Assembly: GCA_023266715.1 (NCBI GenBank)
Contig: JAHFPK010000143.1
Span: forward strand, 1-7,085
Source of the DNA: Hyphomicrobiales bacterium
Lineage (GTDB): Bacteria; Pseudomonadota; Alphaproteobacteria; Rhizobiales; Aestuariivirgaceae
Reading direction: 5' to 3'
DNA length: 7,085 nt
Below the pieces are notes generated by a model. It did not search any database. It saw nothing but the letters and a program-made list of their open reading frames with translations, and had not been told where the DNA came from. Positions 1-4,756 of the stretch are shown here, in pieces (within the stretch, counting starts at the first letter, position 1; the number at the start of each line of letters is the position of its first letter). A program made the translations under genes and the position numbers.

Positions 1-37
1 CAATTGGTGTCAATCGGGCATTCTTGTGAATGTTCAT
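1..37 (-). CDS. IS481-family transposase, N-terminal 12 residues only
   Basis: The minus strand reads ATG AAC ATT CAC AAG AAT GCC CGA TTG ACA CCA ATT, giving MNIHKNARLTPI, and runs off the left edge. IS481-family transposases commonly begin with M-N-x-H-K-N-A-R-L-T, followed by an HTH region and a DDE catalytic core, neither of which is in the window. An AGGAG motif six bases upstream of the ATG supports this start. The protein would cut and rejoin the ends of its own element. Whether the gene is intact cannot be seen. It lies downstream of, and in the same direction as, the tRNA-Arg gene and the kinase operon, so readthrough from those genes could reach it. Confidence 0.7.
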   Translation of the reverse strand, partial: MNIHKNARLTPI

Positions 38-102
38 CCGGTTCTCCTGTCAGAAAGAGTAGTTTTGCAACCACAGCTTCCTCCATCAGAACCGGATGGA
101 CA
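31..102 (-). promoter_or_regulatory. Fold-back inverted repeat covering the transposase start codon
   Basis: CATCCGGTTCT at 35-45 and AGAACCGGATG at 88-98 are perfect 11-bp inverted repeats, with three more pairs (31-33 with 100-102, partly) beyond one mismatch. In the minus-strand transcript the downstream arm contains the AUG of the transposase and the last two bases of its AGGAG Shine-Dalgarno sequence. A transcript starting outside the IS would carry both arms and could hide the start codon. This resembles the protection against external transcription known for IS10 and IS50. Function is inferred. The arms could instead form a protein binding site. Confidence 0.45.
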
Positions 103-120
103 ACCTATTGAAAGCTCACA

Positions 121-126
121 ACTAGA
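121..126. other. Probable IS481-type target site (ACTAGA, NCTAGN)
   Basis: The hexamer ACTAGA lies immediately outside the inferred IS tip at 120. IS481 is reported to insert at NCTAGN and duplicate it. The CTAG here is also the outer end of repeat copy 1, so the IS probably used that CTAG as target. Only one of the two expected copies of the duplication is in the window. Confidence 0.5.
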
Positions 127-238
127 GCAAATCCCGGCGAAGTTGCATGACTTCGCCGACAAGGATTTGCGCCAACATATTGATTTGGCGCGATTCCTTT
201 TCGGCAAGGTGATTCCACCTTGCCGGGAAGCGCGCTAG
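122..238 (+). repeat. Three-hairpin interspersed repeat, copy 1 (CTAG ends)
   Basis: This copy begins and ends with CTAG (122-125 and 235-238). From 125 to 238 it matches the reverse complement of 4314-4427 at 108 of 114 positions without gaps. It holds three consecutive palindromes. Hairpin A pairs GCAAATCC (127-134) with GGATTTGC (163-170) and, inside it, CGGCGAAGT (135-143) with ACTTCGCCG (150-158). Hairpin B pairs GCGCCAA (169-175) with TTGGCGC (185-191). Hairpin C pairs CGGCAAGGTG (202-211) with CACCTTGCCG (216-225). No T-run follows, so it is not a standard terminator. One frame is open throughout, from EQIPAKLHDFADKD to a TAG formed by the terminal CTAG. It resembles a small non-autonomous repeat, of REP/BIME or MITE type. 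I do not recognise a named family. Confidence 0.85.
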
Positions 239-262
239 GTCTTGCAATTGAATCACCTGTTC

Positions 263-318
263 CCCCTCATCCTCCCAAGCTTCGCTTGGGCCCCGCCTTC
301 TCCCCGCCGGGGAGAAGG
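263..318. repeat. GC-rich double-hairpin intergenic repeat
   Basis: After CCCCCTCATCCT come two perfect stems: CCCAAGC (274-280) with GCTTGGG (284-290), loop TTC, and CCTTCTCCCC (296-305) with GGGGAGAAGG (309-318), loop GCC. Repeats of the form CCTTCTCCCCGC...GGGGAGAAGG are scattered widely in alphaproteobacterial intergenic DNA, as far as I recall. Neither strand has a T-run after the stem in the sense needed for a clear intrinsic terminator. It lies downstream of the tRNA-Arg gene and could still protect the 3' end of a transcript. Confidence 0.65.
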
Positions 319-396
319 AAAATAAAGCAATTTCGAATCAGACAAAATTGATCATGCTCTAGCGAAGCCGCTATCATCGCAAGTCATTGAAATTAT

Positions 397-473
397 TGGC
401 GCGCCCGAAGAGATTCGAACTCCTGACCCCCAGATTCGTAGTCTGGTGCTCTATCCAGCTGAGCTACGGGCGC
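397..473 (-). tRNA. tRNA-Arg (anticodon ACG)
   Basis: The minus strand folds as a full cloverleaf of 77 nt. The acceptor GCGCCCG (473-467) pairs with CGGGCGC (407-401). The D-arm has stem GCTC/GAGC. The anticodon stem CCAGA/TCTGG encloses the loop CTACGAA, giving anticodon ACG (439-437). The T-arm stem is AGGAG/CTCTT with loop TTCGAAT. The discriminator is G (400), and the CCA end is encoded (399-397). Anticodon ACG reads arginine CGN codons after A34 is converted to inosine by TadA. A 12-bp palindrome, CGCAATATTGCG (473-484), lies exactly at the mature 5' end. The gene is 67 bases past the kinase stop, on the same strand. It may be co-transcribed or have its own promoter, and I see no convincing promoter hexamers. 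Confidence 0.96.
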
Positions 474-540
474 GCAATATTGCGGGAAGTGGCGTTTCCT
501 TAATACGCCCCTGCGGGCAACGCAAGCCTCACCCGCCGGG

Positions 541-2028
541 CTACGCTTTGCGGGAAGTCCTGCGGTCTCCATTTCGTCCAGTTCGCAGTTGTGTGACCTG
601 GTCCGGAATGGTGATGACAAAGCAGGTTCCAGCTTCGGTGGAGCTTTGCAATTGAATGTCTCCGCCATGGGCCCGGATGAGCTCAGCAGCAATGGCCAGG
701 CCCAGGCCCGTGCCCCCTTGCCGCGCCGCACTCTGGAAGGCCTGAAACAACCTTTCGCGAATTTGGTTGGGAATGCCGGGGCCATTGTCCCTGACTTCAA
801 TCACCGTAACGCTGCCCTCGCGCCGGGCCTGCAGGGAGATTTCTCCATCGGGAGCATCTCGCCTTTCGGCCTGCGAAGATTCGATGGCTTGAATGGCATT
901 GCGCATGAGATTGGTCAGCACACGGATTAATTGCTCCCGGTCCGCGTCAACCAAAATGCCCGGCGGTACGGTGTTCATAATCACTATACGGCTTGGAGTC
1001 TTCACAACCGCCGCCTCAATCACTTCATCAACAAGTTCACCGAGGCCCAACCTTTCACGTCGTGGAGGCAGTTCCTGGGCCCGCCCGAATTTGAGCGTCT
1101 GGCTCAGGAATTCAATGGCGCGGTCAAGCGAGCCGATGAGTTTTGGCGCAAATCGCTTCACCGTGGGATCTTCCACGTTTGCCATGCGGTCGGAGATCAA
1201 CTGGGCGGAGGTCAGCATATTGCGCAAGTCATGGCTGACTTTGCTGACTGCCAGGCCCAATGCGGCGAGATGGTTTTTTTGTTGCAGCATGGTGGCAAGT
1301 TCAGTCTGCATGTCGTGCAACTCGCGCTCGGCAATGCCGATTTCGTCGCGCCGCGTGCCGGGTTTTATGATGCGCGAAAAATCTTCCGGATTTTGCCCGA
1401 AGTCCACCATGTTGCGGGTGAGGCGCTGCATGGGTTTAACCAAAACCCAGTTCAGCGCTGCAAAAATCATTCCCGCAACCAGCAGGGAGAGGAATATCGA
1501 AAGCAGAAGAATGTTGAAGCCATAATGAAACATGGCCGACCGCAACGGCTGTTCCCGCAGCGCAATTTCAATGAGATCGCCGGACATGTTGGGCGGGACA
1601 TCCGTCACGCTGATAACCCGCGTTTCGTCAGCCCACATGGCGCCAAAGGCATCCATGATGGCGCCGTACCACATGGTGCTTCTGAGATCGAAGCTCGCAT
1701 CGATCATGTAGTCGCCGTCGCTGCGCAGCGCCAGTTTGCGGCTTTCGCCTTTTTGCAGGGAAACGACAAGCACGCCCGCCCCCATCAAGATCTCGCTCCT
1801 GAGGTCAGTGGACAGGATTTGATCCGGTGCAGCCTCGGCAGCAAGGGCTGCAATTTCAGCCTGGGCGATGCGTCCCTTCAGCCATTGAATGCGAAAATTC
1901 GCAATGGAGGGCAGGAAGATGAGCACTTCGCCCAGCATCACGAAGATGATGGTTAACAGCAGAACCTTGCCCGAGAGGCCTCTCAGGACACCAGGTTGTT
2001 TGGTCTTGTCGTGTTCTTTGCCCTGCAT
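541..2028 (-). CDS. Membrane-bound sensor histidine kinase (HAMP-HisKA-HATPase_c)
   Basis: A 495-residue two-component sensor that autophosphorylates on histidine in response to an unknown signal. The inner-membrane topology is TM1 about 21-43, a periplasmic sensor region about 45-168 with no recognised fold, and TM2 about 171-196. A HAMP linker follows (about 197-250, with KPMQRLTRNM). The H-box VSHDLRNMLTSAQL places the phospho-acceptor at His266. The ATPase domain shows the N-box NLMRNAIQA (373-381), G1 DNGPGI (414-419) and G2 GGTGLGL (438-444), so all catalytic boxes are present. The F-box is an unusual FQAFQSA. The start ATG is 7 bases after the flavoprotein stop, with AAGGG overlapping that stop, so translation is probably coupled. 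No response regulator lies in the window. The name of the system is unknown. Confidence 0.93.
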   Translation of the reverse strand: MQGKEHDKTKQPGVLRGLSGKVLLLTIIFVMLGEVLIFLPSIANFRIQWLKGRIAQAEIAALAAEAAPDQILSTDLRSEILMGAGVLVVSLQKGESRKLALRSDGDYMIDASFDLRSTMWYGAIMDAFGAMWADETRVISVTDVPPNMSGDLIEIALREQPLRSAMFHYGFNILLLSIFLSLLVAGMIFAALNWVLVKPMQRLTRNMVDFGQNPEDFSRIIKPGTRRDEIGIAERELHDMQTELATMLQQKNHLAALGLAVSKVSHDLRNMLTSAQLISDRMANVEDPTVKRFAPKLIGSLDRAIEFLSQTLKFGRAQELPPRRERLGLGELVDEVIEAAVVKTPSRIVIMNTVPPGILVDADREQLIRVLTNLMRNAIQAIESSQAERRDAPDGEISLQARREGSVTVIEVRDNGPGIPNQIRERLFQAFQSAARQGGTGLGLAIAAELIRAHGGDIQLQSSTEAGTCFVITIPDQVTQLRTGRNGDRRTSRKA

Positions 2029-2038
2029 GTCACCCTTA
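2029..2038 (-). promoter_or_regulatory. Shine-Dalgarno of the kinase overlapping the flavoprotein stop
   Basis: The minus strand reads TAAGGGTGAC directly before the kinase ATG. The stop codon TAA (2038-2036) of the flavoprotein provides the first two A's of the AAGGG ribosome binding site (2037-2033). Ribosomes ending on the flavoprotein are therefore well placed to restart on the kinase. This supports both the start choice and a single operon. Confidence 0.75.
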
Positions 2039-3433
2039 GCTCAATAGTCTTATTACGCGCCTTAGCCATGGATTGGTTGCAAGACCTGAAAAATAATTAA
2101 CCGCCACCCGCCGGTTGATGTCGCCCAAGGTGGGGTAGGGCGCCACCATGCTTGCAATCGACCCGATTTTTAGTCCCTCACTCATGGCCAGCACCCATGG
2201 CTGGATCACTTCGCCTGCCCGGCCCCCTACAATGCCCACCCCTAAAATCTTTCCGCGTTTGCCGATCACCGCCTTGATCAGGCCCGCAGTCTTTCCCTCG
2301 GCTTGGGCCCTGTCATTTTCCCGAAAAGGCCAGCGGACCACCCTGACGCTGGAACCAAACTGCTTCAGGGCTTCCGCTTCCGTAAGCCCCACCTGGGCAA
2401 GCTCCGGGTCCGTGAAAGTAACATGGGGAATTATGTCGGCGCGGTTCCTGACCGGCAGCCGGAACAATGCGTTCCGGATTACAAGGCCAGCGTGGTAATT
2501 TGCAACATGGGTAAACTGAAATCCGCCCGCCACATCGCCAATCGCGTAGATATGTCTCTGGGATGATCTGAGGCGCTTGTCCACGGTAATGCCCTTCGAG
2601 GTATAGGCAATGCCAGCTGCTTCCAGGTTAAGCCCGTCGACATTGGCAACGCGGCCTGTGGCCACAAGCAAATGGCTGCCTTCAACACGGTCATGGCCTT
2701 CAATTTCAACCGCAATGCCTGACTTTGATTTTGAAATACTCTTGATTGCAGTGTGAGCTAAAATCTTGATGCCGTCGCTCCGCAGGCTATCAAGAACAAT
2801 GCTTGCGAGTTCCGGGTCGTCCTTGGCCAGGGGTTCGAAAGCTTCGACGATTGTGACGTCGGAGCCCAGGCGCCGATAGGCTTGCGCCAGTTCCACGCCG
2901 ATGGCCCCGCCACCAATGATGACGAAGTGCTTGGGCAATTTGGTATTTTCAAAAATAGTTTCGTTGGTGAAATAGGGCACGCTTGTGAGGCCAGGTATTG
3001 GCGGAACCGCCGCCCGTGAACCGGTGGCAATCACAAAACGCTTAGACGCAAAAACGCCCTCGCTGGTTTCAACAGTTTTTGCGTCGAGAAACCTTGCTTC
3101 ACTCAACACTACCTTGACGCCCAGCTTTTCAAAGCGCTCCACCGAGTCATTGGGTTCAATGGCCGCGATGACGCTTTGCACATAGGCGTGGACTTTTTTG
3201 AAATCGACCAGGGGTTCAACAGCCGAAATTCCGTATTTGCCCGCCGTCCGAAATGCGTGGGCCTGTTTTGCAGCGGCGATGAGGGCCTTGGAGGGAATGC
3301 AGCCATAATTCAGGCAGTCCCCGCCCATTTTTCCTTTTTCGAACAGGATAACGCGCCGGCCAAACTGCGTCGCCGCCGCCGCAACCGAAAGCCCGCCGGA
3401 GCCAGCGCCAATAATCGCAAGGTCATAGATCAT
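2036..3433 (-). CDS. MerA-like FAD/NAD(P)-dependent disulfide oxidoreductase
   Basis: A 465-residue class I pyridine nucleotide-disulfide oxidoreductase, of the lipoamide dehydrogenase and mercuric reductase group. The FAD-binding GAGSGG is at 9-14. The redox-active pair is C40-x4-C45 in GGDCLNYGCIPSK. The NAD(P)-binding GGGAIG is at 174-179. The second FAD contact, IYAIGD, ends at D300. The C-terminal dimerisation domain runs from about 335. The His-Glu catalytic pair of lipoamide dehydrogenase is absent: the site reads APYPTLGDI, with Tyr433 where His is expected. This is closer to MerA-type enzymes. MerA's N-terminal heavy-metal domain and C-terminal Cys pair are also absent, so mercury reduction is unlikely. 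The ATG at 3433 is chosen because it overlaps the upstream TVP38 stop as ATGA; a longer frame to 3577 would lie inside that gene. The substrate is unknown. Confidence 0.93.
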   Translation of the reverse strand: MIYDLAIIGAGSGGLSVAAAATQFGRRVILFEKGKMGGDCLNYGCIPSKALIAAAKQAHAFRTAGKYGISAVEPLVDFKKVHAYVQSVIAAIEPNDSVERFEKLGVKVVLSEARFLDAKTVETSEGVFASKRFVIATGSRAAVPPIPGLTSVPYFTNETIFENTKLPKHFVIIGGGAIGVELAQAYRRLGSDVTIVEAFEPLAKDDPELASIVLDSLRSDGIKILAHTAIKSISKSKSGIAVEIEGHDRVEGSHLLVATGRVANVDGLNLEAAGIAYTSKGITVDKRLRSSQRHIYAIGDVAGGFQFTHVANYHAGLVIRNALFRLPVRNRADIIPHVTFTDPELAQVGLTEAEALKQFGSSVRVVRWPFRENDRAQAEGKTAGLIKAVIGKRGKILGVGIVGGRAGEVIQPWVLAMSEGLKIGSIASMVAPYPTLGDINRRVAVNYFSGLATNPWLRRVIRLLS

Positions 3434-4245
3434 GGCTTTGCCATCAGTTTCTTGATGATAACGGGGGCAAGGGCCACAACACCAAGGGCTCCCAGGGCAA
3501 TAAGGATTTGCGGCGTTACCAAGTGGGAAACCGAAAGATCGAAGTGGCAAGCGGCAGCGCCATTCTGCGCAAGGCATTCCTCATAGGCAAGTCTTTGTGC
3601 ATCAATGACGCTGTCAAGGCTGGCGCCTACAAAGCTGAAGACAATCGTTATGGGAATAATTCCAAGGAATGTTGCAGACACAAATGTCTTGAGCCGAAGG
3701 TGGGCGAGAGCCGCGGCAATGTTAACGAGCCAGAACGGAAACAACGGCACGAACCGTATGAACAGCAAATAATTGAAGGCATCCTGTGCGAAGCCAGCTC
3801 TTATCCTGGTCATCAGGGGTCCGGACTTGCGCGCCAGCACTTTTTCAAGTGATGTCTTGGCGACAAGAAAGATAATCGTGGCTCCCGTCGTTGCCGCAAA
3901 TACAGTGGCAATTGCACCAGCCAGCCAGCCAAACAGGAGACCGCCAATGACGGTGAGAAGGCCCGCTGCTGGAAAAGACAGGGCAACGGCGACCATATAA
4001 ACCGCCGCATAAATCAGGAGCGCCAAAGCCCAATTGTTGGCAATGAAGGAACGCAAGTCTTCGCGATTTGCGGCGATGTTTTGCAAGGTCAGATGTTCTT
4101 GAAGACCAAAAGCATAGGCCCCAATCATCAGGCAGGCAATGAGGGCCAGAGGTAGCCAACGTCTTATTCTTATGAGGGTTCCTTCAGGACTGACGGGGTT
4201 GGGCACAGGTGAGCCATGTAATGGGTTGCAGTTATGGAATGTCAT
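3430..4245 (-). CDS. TVP38/TMEM64 (DedA-like, SNARE-associated) membrane protein
   Basis: A 271-residue inner-membrane protein of the VTT/DedA-like fold. Hydrophobic segments lie at about 31-47, 72-92, 95-128, 157-181, 190-210 and 245-264. The signature region includes GGLLFGWLAGAIATVFAATT (101-120), with its Gly-rich re-entrant helix, and LFIRFVPLFPFWLVNIAAAL (161-180), with the family's R-x-x-P-x-x-P pattern. Relatives include lipid scramblases and transporters of polyprenyl phosphates, but the substrate here is unknown. It is the first gene of the operon and overlaps the flavoprotein by 4 bases. The start is uncertain. ATG 4245 is the first ATG in frame, without a clear Shine-Dalgarno; GTG 4206 is possible. 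The frame stays open up to a TTG (4332) inside repeat copy 2, which I reject because it would add non-family sequence. Confidence 0.88.
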   Translation of the reverse strand: MTFHNCNPLHGSPVPNPVSPEGTLIRIRRWLPLALIACLMIGAYAFGLQEHLTLQNIAANREDLRSFIANNWALALLIYAAVYMVAVALSFPAAGLLTVIGGLLFGWLAGAIATVFAATTGATIIFLVAKTSLEKVLARKSGPLMTRIRAGFAQDAFNYLLFIRFVPLFPFWLVNIAAALAHLRLKTFVSATFLGIIPITIVFSFVGASLDSVIDAQRLAYEECLAQNGAAACHFDLSVSHLVTPQILIALGALGVVALAPVIIKKLMAKP

Positions 4246-4313
4246 GCAGCAATAGCCAAGCGGTGGAAAGCCCCCCTCACTCCCTCGTGAGAAGAATTCA
4301 GACACCGTGTGGG

Positions 4314-4427
4314 CTAGCGCGCTTCCCGGCAAGGTGGAATCACCTTGCCGAAAAGGAATCGCGCCACATTAATATGTTGGAGCAAATCTTTATCGGCGAA
4401 GTCATGCAGCTTCGCCGGGATTTGCTC
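4314..4427 (-). repeat. Three-hairpin interspersed repeat, copy 2 (inverted)
   Basis: The reverse complement of this stretch aligns without gaps to 125-238, with six substitutions in 114 positions, all in the half with hairpins A and B. The 55 bases that include hairpin C are identical. Hairpin C is CGGCAAGGTG (4327-4336) and CACCTTGCCG (4341-4350). One end is CTAG (4314-4317). At the other the CTAG of copy 1 is changed (GCTCAAGG). It lies between the divergent rpmH promoter and the minus-strand operon, ending 68 bases before the TVP38 start. It may therefore lie in that operon's promoter or 5' leader. The same reading frame is open here as in copy 1, ending in the same TAG, but a TAA stands four codons before the repeat and no start codon precedes it. 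Confidence 0.85.
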
Positions 4428-4454
4428 AAGGTTCCTTTAAAGCGGGCTCATGCG

Positions 4455-4484
4455 TTGACTTTCCCGGCGCTTTCCTCCTATAAC
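4455..4484 (+). promoter_or_regulatory. Sigma70-type promoter of rpmH-rnpA-yidC
   Basis: TTGACT (4455-4460) and TATAAC (4479-4484) match the -35 and -10 hexamers at 5 of 6 positions each, with an 18-bp spacer. Transcription would start near 4491, giving a leader of about 120 nt before rpmH. Its position just upstream of the translation-gene cluster fits a strong housekeeping promoter. It begins 27 bases after repeat copy 2. Confidence 0.75.
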
Positions 4485-4490
4485 CCGGCC

Positions 4491-4611
4491 CAATTCTTAG
4501 ATCAGAGATAATCCATCCCGGAACGCCGTCCTCTGCCTGCTAATGCACGAGGTTATGTATTTGAAAATACTGGCGTTTTAAGGATGAGGCCAAAGGATAC
4601 GGAGACTTATT
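4491..4611 (+). other. rpmH leader region with a small AT-rich hairpin
   Basis: The leader between the predicted start of transcription and rpmH contains GTATTT (4557-4562) and AAATAC (4565-4570), a 6-bp stem with a GA loop too tight unless it opens by a pair. It is framed by AACGCC (4522-4527) and GGCGTT (4572-4577), which could pair around it. GGAG (4601-4604) is the rpmH ribosome binding site, 7 bases before the GTG. No known riboswitch or ribosomal-protein leader is recognised. No ORF with a convincing start is seen. Confidence 0.4.
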
Positions 4612-4746
4612 GTGAAGCGCACTTACCAACCGTCCAAACTCGTTCGCAAGCGTCGGCACGGCTTCCGCAGCCGCATGGCAACAGTTGGTGGCCGCAATGT
4701 CATTGCCCGCCGCCGCGCCAAGGGCCGCAAGCGGCTCTCGGCCTAA
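4612..4746 (+). CDS. rpmH: 50S ribosomal protein L34
   Basis: A 44-residue, very basic protein of the large ribosomal subunit. It begins (M)KRTYQPSKLVRKRRHGFR and ends RRRAKGRKRLSA, matching bacterial L34 almost along its whole length, and 44 residues is the usual family length. The start is GTG rather than ATG. It is fixed by the conserved KRTYQPS beginning and by GGAG 7 bases upstream. The middle reads MATVGGRNVIARRR, where many relatives have MATKGGRKVIAARR. The stop is 10 bases before rnpA, the usual partner in nearly all bacteria. Confidence 0.97.
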   Translation: MKRTYQPSKLVRKRRHGFRSRMATVGGRNVIARRRAKGRKRLSA

Positions 4747-4756
4747 TTCTCCGACG

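Larger units (their letters stand above)
1..120 (-). mobile_element. IS481-family insertion sequence, transposase 5' end (partial)
   Basis: This is the end of an insertion sequence that continues past the left edge. The minus strand carries the start of a transposase at 37 with an AGGAG Shine-Dalgarno sequence (48-44). Its first residues, MNIHKNARLTP, are a typical opening of IS481-family DDE transposases, recognised from memory. The outer boundary is placed at 120, because reading inward on the minus strand the element then begins TGTGAGCTTTC and lies directly against ACTAGA (121-126). That hexamer fits NCTAGN, the 6-bp target reported to be duplicated by IS481 in Bordetella. The exact tip is inferred, since the other end and the second target copy lie outside the window. 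About 83 bases of untranslated IS end precede the start codon. Confidence 0.7.

Noticed and set aside
26..238. Plus-strand 70-residue open frame crossing the left end
   Set aside because: It runs antisense across the transposase start and IS end into repeat copy 1, has no Shine-Dalgarno sequence and stops in the repeat's CTAG. The part inside the repeat is discussed separately.
296..318. Intrinsic terminator for tRNA-Arg
   Set aside because: The stem is strong but no T-run follows it on the minus strand. It looks like a dispersed repeat instead.
931..1956. Plus-strand 341-residue open frame
   Set aside because: It lies wholly antisense to the histidine kinase, whose domains are complete. 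The translation has no family features.
3434..3577. Longer N-terminus for the flavoprotein
   Set aside because: The extra 48 residues lie inside the TVP38 gene and precede the standard N-terminal FAD-binding strand MIYDLAIIGAG. The ATGA overlap marks the real start.
4276..4291. CTCAC/GTGAG hairpin upstream of TVP38
   Set aside because: The stem is only 5 bp with a 6-base loop. It may be a remnant of the GC-rich repeat, but there is too little to support a feature.
4246..4332. TVP38 start at TTG 4332 inside repeat copy 2
   Set aside because: It would begin translation in a hairpin of the repeat and add residues not seen in the family. There is no Shine-Dalgarno sequence.
4209..4511. Plus-strand 100-residue open frame in the divergent region
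   Set aside because: It crosses repeat copy 2 and the rpmH promoter, starts at a non-ATG codon without a ribosome binding site, and resembles no family.
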